Source: Tenacibaculum sp. Bg11-29
GTDB taxonomy: Bacteria > Bacteroidota > Bacteroidia > Flavobacteriales > Flavobacteriaceae
DNA length: 64,000 bases
Assembly (NCBI RefSeq): GCF_002836595.1
Contig: NZ_PJBB01000003.1
Location: 3,626,501-3,690,500, forward strand
Direction of reading: 5' to 3'
Part shown: one piece after another, positions 39,420-47,940 of the stretch
Position numbering within the stretch: the first letter of the stretch is position 1
Layout of the letters: each line of letters begins with the position of its first letter
Notes under the pieces: model-generated
Database searches by the model: none
The model's input: the letters and a program-made list of their open reading frames with translations, nothing else
Told to the model about the DNA's origin: nothing
Made by a program: the position numbers and the translations under genes

Positions 39420-39451
39420 CAAACTTATAACGTGTTTTTGAATTACACAAA
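39420..39451 (-). promoter_or_regulatory. Bacteroidota-type promoter for the rtcB-prfH run
   Basis: On the minus strand, TTTG (39451-39448), 20 bases, then TAAGTTTG (39427-39420). This is an exact match to the -33/-7 consensus TTTG-N19-21-TAnnTTTG. Transcription would start near 39412 and pass through the leader frame and terminator into rtcB. Confidence 0.7.
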
Positions 39452-39616
39452 TAAAATTAAATAATAATTACCTAAAAATCAACCAGTTAAAAACAATATA
39501 GGCATTAGATTTCCTGCCCACTTTTTGTAGATTCTTTAATTGACTGATTCTTTGTTAAGTACCTTTTTTGCTACACGATTCAAATTGGTTTTCAGGCTTT
39601 TAAATTTTTTATAAAA

Positions 39617-39649
39617 AAAAGCGTCCAAAATTTAATTTTGGACGCTTTT
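39617..39649. terminator. Perfect 14-bp terminator hairpin
   Basis: AAAAGCGTCCAAAA (39617-39630) and TTTTGGACGCTTTT (39636-39649) are separated by TTTAA. Runs of A and T on both sides allow use in either direction. It ends the minus-strand transcript of the S24/S26-like gene and a 21-codon frame. Confidence 0.88.
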
Positions 39650-39669
39650 ACTTTTTATGGTATAAATTT

Positions 39670-39735
39670 CTACCTAAAATACAACTCACAAAGTCGCATT
39701 TTTGCGTCCTGATATGTGATTTTTTGTATTATCAT
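39670..39735 (-). CDS. Possible 21-residue small protein
   Basis: A minus-strand ATG at 39735 opens 21 codons, ending TAG at 39672-39670, 20 bases before a strong terminator. The peptide begins MIIQKITYQDAKMR. It is downstream of, and on the same strand as, the S24/S26-like gene. Coding is possible because the terminator follows so closely, but there is no family evidence. Confidence 0.3.
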   Translation of the reverse strand: MIIQKITYQDAKMRLCELYFR

Positions 39736-39828
39736 AGGTTTAAATTTTAGTTTTTTAATTAATTTATAAAATATATGTAAGCGTTTTAACGCTCTTTACT
39801 TGTTTTCTTTTAAGAATGTCTATGGTAT

Positions 39829-40116
39829 TTATAGTATTTCTACTACTTTTCCATACACATTTTTTGTCCATCCGTTAATTCTCCCTCGGTTGTTACCTAT
39901 TAACAATCCTCGTTTGTCATTTTTACCTTTTACAAGGTGCGTAAAGCAGTTTCCACGAACTTTACAAAAAACAATATCTCCAACTTCGCAATTTCCCCAA
40001 ACAATAGGTTGTAACCGTACTGGTTGTTTCGACTTTAAAAGTGGTAACATAGAATTACCTGGTTCTTTTGAAATAATGGTTTCATCATTAAGTAATTTTT
40101 GAATTTTCCAATTCAT
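39829..40116 (-). CDS. Small S24/S26 peptidase-like protein
   Basis: 95 residues. The motif PGNSMLPLLKSKQPV resembles the SxSMxPxL serine motif of S24/S26 (LexA/signal peptidase) folds. The remainder (VWGNCEVGDIVFCKV; LLIGNNRGRINGW) fits the beta-rich core, including a GD-V turn. There is no DNA-binding domain and no membrane segment, and a catalytic Lys is not certain, so protease activity is unproven. It has its own promoter and hairpin leader and lies between rtcB and the glycosyltransferase. A link to RNA repair is only positional. Confidence 0.7.
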   Translation of the reverse strand: MNWKIQKLLNDETIISKEPGNSMLPLLKSKQPVRLQPIVWGNCEVGDIVFCKVRGNCFTHLVKGKNDKRGLLIGNNRGRINGWTKNVYGKVVEIL

Positions 40117-40137
40117 ATTTATTATATTTTATAAATT

Positions 40138-40234
40138 ATGTAGCGCAATACTGTGCTACATATCTCATAAACTATAAAAGAACCTTTTCAATGAACTACT
40201 GCAAAGATGCGATAATTAATAGATTACCTCCAAA
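40138..40234 (-). promoter_or_regulatory. Promoter and leader hairpin of the S24/S26-like gene
   Basis: On the minus strand, TTTG (40234-40231), 21 bases and CATCTTTG (40209-40202) form a good -33/-7 promoter. Downstream, ATGTAGC (40161-40155) and GCTACAT (40144-40138) form a hairpin in the leader, 22 bases before the ATG. Confidence 0.6.
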
Positions 40235-40682
40235 TTTAATTTTCCCGAGCTACGAAAAAGCGTAAATAATATGACAACATTCGTCTATTAAAAAATAATA
40301 TGTATAAATTCTAAGTGTTTTAATATTTAGATTATTCTAGCTTTCGTATCCCTAAAAAAATAATTCTTCTCAGTACATGCCAATAATTAAGAATATTCTT
40401 CAATTCTGTTTTATCGGTAGAATTCTTAAATTACCTGTCTTAAAACGTTTTAACAAAATACTAATATTATTCTAGTTCCGTAATTCTTTCCTTTTATAAA
40501 CCTCGTTTACTTCCTTTAAAAAGGAGCGGCAACATAATTAGTGTGTAAAAAATATACAGTTGCACGATTAACGTGTAATAAATATACACAAAAAATAATC
40601 TGAAACCTATAATAACTAGCAAATAGGCTTTAATTACTAATGGTATGTAAATTGATATAATGGACTTAAATAAAACTATAAT
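40235..40682. other. AT-rich region upstream of the glycosyltransferase
   Basis: About 450 bases with no gene recognised. There is a weak local direct repeat around 40545-40590 (GTGTAAAAAATATACA and GTGTAATAAATATACAC), which may be a regulator site or chance in AT-rich DNA. It should contain the + strand promoter of the glycosyltransferase. Confidence 0.4.
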
Positions 40683-42077
40683 ATGAGTATAGGAACTATT
40701 AATTTAAAATCATTACATACCAAATATCCTAGAGCAAACCAAAAAACGACTCCAATTAACTTTCGAGCTCTTCTTATTATGGTGAGTTCATTTGCTATTA
40801 TGATTAGTGCTACTTATTCTGTTTACTTATTACAAGATGATTTTTCAAAATTCAATTTCGAAAGATTAAATACAACTTGGGGTTTTACCTTTTTTATACT
40901 TGCTGCCACATTGTTTGCTTTTGGAGCAATGACTTTTATTTATGATTTATACTTATATTTTAAATACAAGCCAATAGCATCTGTAAATGATAACGAACTG
41001 CCTACTATTACTGTTATAGTACCTGCTTATAATGAAGGTAAACAGGTTTTAGAAACTTTAAAAAGTTTAGATAAAAGTGATTATCCTAAAGAAAAATTAC
41101 AATTATTGTCTATTGATGATGGTAGTAAAGATGATACTTGGTATTGGATGCAAGAAGCTAAAAGAATTTTAGGTAGTCAAGTTACTATAATGCAACAACC
41201 TAAAAATATGGGTAAACGTCATGCCTTGTATCGTGGTTTTAATATTGGTACAGGAGAAGTTTTTGTAACAGTTGATAGTGATTCAATAGTAAAAAAAGAT
41301 ACGCTTCGTAATTTAGTAAGCCCAATAGTTATTGATAAAAAATGTGGCGCTGTAGCTGGTAACATTCAAGTATTAAATAACAAAAAAGCTTTATTACCTA
41401 AAATGCTAAATGTAAGTTTTGTAATGAGTTTTGAATTTAAACGCTCTGCTGAAAGTAGTTTAAATTCTGTTTTATGTACTCCTGGTGCATTAGCTGCTTA
41501 CAGATCAACTGCCGTTTTTGCTTGTTTACCAGAATGGATTGATCAAAAATTTATGGGTAAATCATCTGATATTGGTGAAGATAGAGCGTTAACAAACATG
41601 ATCTTAAAACAAGGCTATAGCGTTTTATTTCAAAAAAATGCATATGCATATACAAATGTACCTGAAGATTATATAGGCTTATATAAAATGTTTATTAGAT
41701 GGGATAGAAGTAATGTTCGAGAAAACATTGCGATGTCTAAATATGTATTTACAAATTTTAAAGAAGATAATAAATTTGGGGCAAGATTATTATTTGTTAC
41801 CCAGTCAATAAAAATGATTATGTCATATCCTTTTTTATTATTTATGCTATATTTCTTATTAACTCACCCCGTTTTATTTATAAGTTCTACTTTATTTAGT
41901 ATTTTGATAGTATCAACGTTCCCCGTTTTATTTTATGCTAAAAGATATGATTCAAAAGAAGCTTTCTGGGCATATTCTTATAGTATTTTATATACTTTTG
42001 GATTATTCTGGATTACTCCATACGCTATTGCTACTGCAGGTAAGAGTGGATGGTTGACTCGTGAAATATCTGCATAA
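40683..42077 (+). CDS. Hyaluronan/chitin-synthase-like family 2 glycosyltransferase
   Basis: 464 residues. Two N-terminal transmembrane helices (about 28-50 and 75-100) precede a GT2 domain. Key motifs are DDGSKDDT (about 145), DSDS (about 198), GEDRALTN (about 298) and IRWDRSNVRE (about 338, the (Q/R)xxRW-like polymerising motif). Two or three C-terminal helices follow. This layout matches processive synthases of the HAS/NodC type, which build and export a beta-linked polysaccharide. It is a single + strand gene with a terminator directly after and does not belong to the minus-strand runs. The product sugar is unknown. Confidence 0.9.
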   Translation: MSIGTINLKSLHTKYPRANQKTTPINFRALLIMVSSFAIMISATYSVYLLQDDFSKFNFERLNTTWGFTFFILAATLFAFGAMTFIYDLYLYFKYKPIASVNDNELPTITVIVPAYNEGKQVLETLKSLDKSDYPKEKLQLLSIDDGSKDDTWYWMQEAKRILGSQVTIMQQPKNMGKRHALYRGFNIGTGEVFVTVDSDSIVKKDTLRNLVSPIVIDKKCGAVAGNIQVLNNKKALLPKMLNVSFVMSFEFKRSAESSLNSVLCTPGALAAYRSTAVFACLPEWIDQKFMGKSSDIGEDRALTNMILKQGYSVLFQKNAYAYTNVPEDYIGLYKMFIRWDRSNVRENIAMSKYVFTNFKEDNKFGARLLFVTQSIKMIMSYPFLLFMLYFLLTHPVLFISSTLFSILIVSTFPVLFYAKRYDSKEAFWAYSYSILYTFGLFWITPYAIATAGKSGWLTREISA

Positions 42078-42090
42078 ATATATTATTAAG

Positions 42091-42125
42091 AACCTGTAAT
42101 AATTAAACTTATTACGGGTTTTTAA
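42091..42125 (+). terminator. Terminator after the glycosyltransferase
   Basis: AACCTGTAATAA and TTATTACGGGTT form a 12-bp stem (one G-U) around TTAAAC, followed by TTTAATTTTT. It lies 14 bases after the stop. Confidence 0.85.
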
Positions 42126-42189
42126 TTTTTGAAATAGACTAAATATATTAATCTCAAAAAAAAGAAATAATTACCCCTTCATTTTTAAG

Positions 42190-42265
42190 TACACCCTAAT
42201 TTAATTTTTACTGAAGGCATAAAGCAGTCTGACAACATTTTATGCAAATTAGGGTGTTTCTTTTT
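42190..42265. ncRNA. Nested long hairpin with T run (sRNA or second terminator)
   Basis: The outer stem is ACACCCTAATTT (42191-42202) with AAATTAGGGTGT (42246-42257). Inside is a second stem, GCATAAA (about 42217-42223) with TTTATGC (42239-42245). The + strand continues TTCTTTTT. It lies between convergent transcripts. The size suits a terminator with a large loop or a small structured RNA. Confidence 0.45.
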
Positions 42266-42328
42266 CAACAACATTGATCGTTCAAAAAAATATTCTAAAG
42301 GCACAGTAAAAATTATATTTCTTTAATT

Positions 42329-43000
42329 TCACTTAAAAAAAGGCTCTACAAAACCAATAAATTCTAAGTCTTCTTTTTTCCAACGTGCACCATGTCCTGA
42401 TGCTATTCTTACTTCATAAACTAATTCATGCTTGTAATGATAATATACATTCCACCAAGTTTTATTTTTTAACATGTTCGTCAATAAACTCCGTACTTTT
42501 TTTTCCTTTTCAGCTGGATTTCCAATCGCTTTTCCCCAAAAATTATTTGTGATTCTTTCTGAATGTTTTTCAAAAGCTCTTACCGCTTTCGTAATTTGGG
42601 CATTAAAAATTTCAAAACTTGCGTCATAAACTTCTTTGTTTATAGGTGGAATTGCTTTTTCATTTTTAATTGTTGCCGATGTTATTCTTTGCCCTAAAAC
42701 AATTAGAAAGTCGTTAATATTTATTTCTTGAAACTTTTGCATTGTTTCAAGTATATGCTCTTCTTCTTTTAAAAACTGAAATTTATTAAAAGCTATGCTT
42801 CTATTCATTTTAATTTCTTCTTCAAAACAAGGCAATTCATATTTTTTAAGAAAACCTTGTTCTGTAAAATAGTTCGTTAAATTACACGCTATCATTTTAA
42901 GATGTTCTTCTTGGCACTTTAATATGTAATGTTCCTTTTTTTGATACAAATACTGTTTTTGTATTTCTATTAATTTATTCTTTAGAGTTTCTTTTTCCAT
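42329..43000 (-). CDS. Unknown protein, last gene of the rtcB2 run
   Basis: 223 residues, soluble, mostly helical and rich in Lys/Glu at the N-terminus (KLIEIQKQYLYQKKEHYILKC). The C-terminal part has NNFWGKAIGNPAEKEKKVRSLL and VYYHYKHELVYEVRIASGHGARW, with several aromatic and His residues that could form an active or binding site. No family is recognised. It begins 7 bp after the DUF434 gene stop on the same strand, so it is very probably part of the RNA-repair transcript. Function unknown. Confidence 0.7.
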   Translation of the reverse strand: MEKETLKNKLIEIQKQYLYQKKEHYILKCQEEHLKMIACNLTNYFTEQGFLKKYELPCFEEEIKMNRSIAFNKFQFLKEEEHILETMQKFQEININDFLIVLGQRITSATIKNEKAIPPINKEVYDASFEIFNAQITKAVRAFEKHSERITNNFWGKAIGNPAEKEKKVRSLLTNMLKNKTWWNVYYHYKHELVYEVRIASGHGARWKKEDLEFIGFVEPFFK

Positions 43001-43007
43001 TTCATTA

Positions 43008-43712
43008 TTATTCGCAAGTTATTAAACTAGAGTAATTTTTAGGGATTATAATTTCTATAATATTACTCCATGATTTTATTTTATCTAAAATCCAAGCATC
43101 AGAACTTACTCCAATGAACTCACTATTAGCAATAAATTTATCTGGATTATTCAATAGCACAACTTCCCAATTATGTTCTTTTTCTTTTGCATAATCAATT
43201 AGCTTTGTTTTCATACGTCCACTATTAGAAACTGGGGCATCAAATACCCAAATAACTTTTGAAACTTTATATTTTTTAAAAAATGCTGCAAAAGTTTCAA
43301 TTGCAATTTGAGTTTGGCTTACGCTTTTATAAGTTCCGTATAAATTTGATAAATCTCTATACGCTCCATCTCTTCCTTTAAAAACACAGGCTCCAGATAA
43401 TATACTTTCTAATAATATTAATTGATTAAATCCGTCAATAATTAATGTCGCTCCTTCTAACACTTCAACAGTTACTTTAGTATTTTGCCTATTAACAACA
43501 GCTGTTTTACTTGCTGCCATTCCTTTTATAGCTTGTTGCTGCCGTTTATTAAGCTTATAACGATTTCCTACCAATTCACATGAAGATGATTCACCATAAC
43601 CTCGTTCTAATAAAAAAGACATATCAAATACAGCTTCTTTTATTTTTCGCTGCATAAATACTTCTCCAAATAAATAATCGTCTCTGCCAACTTTACCTCT
43701 ATTTTTAGCCAT
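43008..43712 (-). CDS. DUF434/DUF5616 family protein
   Basis: 234 residues. The N-terminal half matches the DUF434 pattern (FDMSFLLERGYGESSSCELVGNR in pieces; LNKRQQQAIKGMA). The C-terminal half has LIIDGFNQLILLES, CVFKGRDGAYRDLS, KVIWVFDAPVSNSGRMK and a late SSDAWILD. Conserved acidic residues at strand ends resemble a PIN- or Toprim-like nuclease fold, so nucleic-acid cleavage is possible but unproven. Its start overlaps the end of the RlaP-like gene at 43705, indicating translational coupling. Confidence 0.75.
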   Translation of the reverse strand: MAKNRGKVGRDDYLFGEVFMQRKIKEAVFDMSFLLERGYGESSSCELVGNRYKLNKRQQQAIKGMAASKTAVVNRQNTKVTVEVLEGATLIIDGFNQLILLESILSGACVFKGRDGAYRDLSNLYGTYKSVSQTQIAIETFAAFFKKYKVSKVIWVFDAPVSNSGRMKTKLIDYAKEKEHNWEVVLLNNPDKFIANSEFIGVSSDAWILDKIKSWSNIIEIIIPKNYSSLITCE

Positions 43713-44763
43713 TTTGTGTGTAGTGTTCGTTTCTTATAGAAATTAACAGTGAATTAATTTTCTGTGAATCTGGTTTTTCTAACAAATCCGATGCGTGATA
43801 AACCAACTCTAATTCTTCTTTCATTTCTTCTGCTCTACTTACCAAATCATCATATTCATATTCAGCATTTTTTATAGCTAACAAAAACTCTCTATCGTTT
43901 CGTCTTACATTAATAGTTCCATCTTTTCCAATTTCTTTTGCCATGTGCAATAATCGAAAAGTATGCATCATATTTTTAGCATCATAATTCTTATCATGAG
44001 AAATATTGCTTTTATAGCGTTCATCATTTCTTTTTTCAACCCAAGACCAGTACTCTTTATATTTTTTGCAATACGATGAATAACCATCCAAATTACAATA
44101 TAACATTGCTATTGGTTGTTCTTCTTTTGAAATAGAACTCGTACAAACTTCATTTGCACCTTCTCTTGAGATTCCTTTGTAATTTGAAGACTTACTATAA
44201 AATAAATTAAAGCAATTTTTCATATTCGGTATTTTTGCTAATCCGATATTTTCTTTTTCTAATGATTTTTCTTTTAGAAAGTCTTCAATTTTTATAGCTC
44301 TCTTGTCTGTTCTTATAACACAAAAATCATCTATTGTTTTACGTTCTTTTTCAACAGGATTAACAATTTTCTTATTTAATCCTCTTGCTTTTTTAATTTG
44401 TGTAAATGCATAATTAGCAAAAGTGTTTTCACATAATTTAGATAAAAAATATTCTTTTTTAATCTCATTAAATAATGGATGCTTGTATAAAGTACAATCT
44501 TCAGGGACGTTTAGCATTTCTAAAATATTCGGATTATTTCTTGAACATAACTCCATAAATTTTCTTAATTCATAATAAACAATATCATTCGTTTCATTAT
44601 TTATTTGCCCAATGTAATCTAAAGAGTAAAACTGTTCTTTTGGTAAAACAAACACGCCTCTTATATCTCTATCAGAGGTTGGTGTTTGTAAACCATAAGC
44701 TCTACTCCCACTTATACATTCAAAAATAATACTTCCTGATTTTTTTAGTTCTTCTAGTGTCAT
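43705..44763 (-). CDS. RlaP-type nucleotidyltransferase (pol beta superfamily)
   Basis: 352 residues. The nucleotidyltransferase signature is near the N-terminus: GSRAYG at 19-24 and the metal-binding pair D31/D33 in TSDRDIRG. It matches the YcgL/RlaP group of predicted nucleotidyltransferases, named for recurrent association with RNA ligases. It would add nucleotides to, or otherwise process, an RNA end before ligation. A second, shorter RlaP-like gene lies 91 bp upstream beyond a dispersed repeat, and DUF434 overlaps its end. The exact reaction is not established. Confidence 0.85.
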   Translation of the reverse strand: MTLEELKKSGSIIFECISGSRAYGLQTPTSDRDIRGVFVLPKEQFYSLDYIGQINNETNDIVYYELRKFMELCSRNNPNILEMLNVPEDCTLYKHPLFNEIKKEYFLSKLCENTFANYAFTQIKKARGLNKKIVNPVEKERKTIDDFCVIRTDKRAIKIEDFLKEKSLEKENIGLAKIPNMKNCFNLFYSKSSNYKGISREGANEVCTSSISKEEQPIAMLYCNLDGYSSYCKKYKEYWSWVEKRNDERYKSNISHDKNYDAKNMMHTFRLLHMAKEIGKDGTINVRRNDREFLLAIKNAEYEYDDLVSRAEEMKEELELVYHASDLLEKPDSQKINSLLISIRNEHYTQNG

Positions 44764-44782
44764 TATACAATTTTTTATTGTC

Positions 44783-44850
44783 AGCGCGAGATACGAAGCA
44801 ATCCGTTTATTGATAAATAGATTATTTCACTTCGTTGTATTCGCAACGAT
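44783..44850. repeat. Dispersed REP-like palindrome between the two RlaP-like genes
   Basis: GTCAGCGCGAGATACGAAGC pairs imperfectly with CACTTCGTTGTATTCGCAAC. Same family as 13432-13496. Confidence 0.6.
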
Positions 44851-44854
44851 TTTT

Positions 44855-45598
44855 TTAAATATATTTTAGAAAAAATGCATTGAACTTGTTAGGGTTCGAT
44901 TTCTTATTTGTTAAACTACTTTTAAGAGAGTTATTCTCTGCTATAATCACTCTAACTAAATCAATCAACTCTTCTGCTACATTTTCAGTACTCTTTTCAA
45001 TTCGTTTGCTTTTTAGTTGAATCAATTCATCTATTTTACCATGAAAATTTTCGTCAACCAATTCGTATAAGTACTTAAAACATACTGGAGGAATTGTGTT
45101 TTTCTTTACAATCCAATTCACGCAAAGTGCTGTACGAATTGTATAAAAAAAACTCTTCAAGGTCATACTTTCTGTTCCTAAAGTTTCTTCAAAACCTTTA
45201 TTCATAGAATGGAAATGATAAAAGCCAGCAACAGGATTAAAATTATCATTCGCTAATTGTTTAATTTCTTTTAGAAAAACAGCATCTGATTTATAAACAA
45301 CAGGTGAAAATAACCAGCCTGTAAATGAAGCATTCGACTTAGATAATAATCGTAGTGCTTTTCTTATGTCCCAACCAACACCATCCAAATCATCTTCTGT
45401 CATAAATTCAATCGTATCTTTTTGTTCCCAAAGGTTCAAATACCAAGCTGTTTTATGTTTGTATACAAAACGAATGTCATAATCGGAATCTGGAGAAGCA
45501 AAGCCCCAAGCTCTACTTCCCGATTCTACTGCTAATAAAATTTCGATATTATTATCTTTTTCTATTTTCTCTAAGTGTTCTAAAATTCTCTTTCCCAT
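44855..45598 (-). CDS. Second RlaP-type nucleotidyltransferase
   Basis: 247 residues. The signature VESGSRAWGFASPDSDYDIR holds GSRAWG at 27-32 and the catalytic D39/D41. The remainder is the helical domain common to the RlaP/YcgL group (LLSKSNASFTGWLFSPVVY; HFHSMNKGF). It is about 100 residues shorter than its neighbour at 43705-44763 and clearly divergent, so the two probably have different jobs. It belongs to the minus-strand rtcB2 run, with 140 bp separating it from the upstream unknown gene. Confidence 0.85.
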   Translation of the reverse strand: MGKRILEHLEKIEKDNNIEILLAVESGSRAWGFASPDSDYDIRFVYKHKTAWYLNLWEQKDTIEFMTEDDLDGVGWDIRKALRLLSKSNASFTGWLFSPVVYKSDAVFLKEIKQLANDNFNPVAGFYHFHSMNKGFEETLGTESMTLKSFFYTIRTALCVNWIVKKNTIPPVCFKYLYELVDENFHGKIDELIQLKSKRIEKSTENVAEELIDLVRVIIAENNSLKSSLTNKKSNPNKFNAFFLKYI

Positions 45599-45738
45599 TA
45601 TTTTTCTTTAATTTCTCCCGTTTCTTTCTACTAAAATATAGTTTATCGTTTCGCACTTATAAGGAAAGTTTCTTAACTTTAAAGTATTTAAATTTCCTCA
45701 TTTTATATTAAAACTTACTACTGTATTCTTTTTTTATT

Positions 45739-46371
45739 TTATATTAAACCTAGTATTCCTTTCAATAAATCGATAATTTTATTCGACAGACTTTTACTTT
45801 GTTCTATTGAAGTATACTTAGTTTTTATAATGTTGTTTTTATGCTCTTCTTCTTTTTCAATTATACATTTTAAAAAACCTTTCCAATCATGACTTTTTTT
45901 AAAAAAGTTAAATTTTAAAATAACTTCTTTAGAGTACATTATAGCTTTAGCTATCCCTTCCGCTTCAGATAGATGATAATAATCGTCACCAAATGATGAT
46001 GGCATACTAATATTTAACATATAAAATTCATGTAACATATCAAGTTCATAATCATTTTGTACCCATAAACTAGATAAATCACTAATCAATTCTAAAATAA
46101 ATTTATCTGTATCACTACTCAATAAATTTAAACATGAAAAATATATTTTAAAACTTAATAATTCTTCATCAGAGCAATAACATTCAAGTAAATTAAATAA
46201 AGGCTTCTTATAGTTTCCTAATTTATAATTGATATTCACAAAATCAAAAATTAATGTTTTACTATTAAATTGACTTATTTCAACCAATTCATATAGATAC
46301 TTTTCAAAAGTATCTACATCAATTTTATCTATTAATAATTGATATGCTTTTTGTGTTAATTCTTCGTTCAC
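45739..46371 (-). CDS. Unknown helical protein downstream of rtcB2
   Basis: About 210 residues from the GTG at 46371. The frame is open further upstream through a palindromic repeat into the end of rtcB2, but those codons only translate the repeat, so GTG (NEELTQKAYQLLI) is preferred. The protein is helical and acidic in its first two thirds (FEKYLYELVEIS; LISDLSSLWVQNDYEL) with a Lys-rich segment and a hydrophobic C-terminus (IIDLLKGILGLI). No family is recognised. Same strand as rtcB2 and RlaP; it could be a regulator or immunity-like partner, but this is a guess. Confidence 0.55.
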   Translation of the reverse strand: MNEELTQKAYQLLIDKIDVDTFEKYLYELVEISQFNSKTLIFDFVNINYKLGNYKKPLFNLLECYCSDEELLSFKIYFSCLNLLSSDTDKFILELISDLSSLWVQNDYELDMLHEFYMLNISMPSSFGDDYYHLSEAEGIAKAIMYSKEVILKFNFFKKSHDWKGFLKCIIEKEEEHKNNIIKTKYTSIEQSKSLSNKIIDLLKGILGLI

Positions 46372-46386
46372 TATTTCTTGTTTATT

Positions 46387-46419
46387 AAACCTCACAGGTT
46401 TCAAATACCTGTGAGGTTT
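46387..46419. repeat. Perfect 13-bp palindrome after rtcB2
   Basis: AAACCTCACAGGT (46387-46399) and ACCTGTGAGGTTT (46407-46419) flank TTCAAAT. The same core occurs at 9639-9669. It lies 9 bases after the rtcB2 stop and may also act as a weak terminator. Confidence 0.75.
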
Positions 46420-46427
46420 TTTATCTT

Positions 46428-47843
<1,416 letters not shown>

Positions 47844-47893
47844 TTATGAAGCGATTACTTTTAAAAGAATTAATATCTTTCTTATAATTCTGT

Positions 47894-47940
47894 TGCAAAT
47901 ATTCTATATAAGTGCGCAATCTTTTTACGTAGCTAAAATT
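47894..47940 (-). promoter_or_regulatory. 47-bp conserved upstream element, copy 1 (before rtcB2)
   Basis: 43 of 47 bases match 50116-50162 in the same orientation. Minus-strand features are ATTGCGCA, ACTTATATAG and AATATTTGCA, the last being close to the TAnnTTTG -7 box. It lies 63 bases upstream of the rtcB2 start. It is a candidate promoter/operator shared by two transcripts of the island. Confidence 0.6.

Noticed and set aside
39800..40102. A 100-codon + strand frame opposite the S24/S26-like gene
   Set aside because: The minus-strand frame has the SMLPLL motif, a good promoter and a terminator; the + frame is Pro/Phe-rich with no domain.
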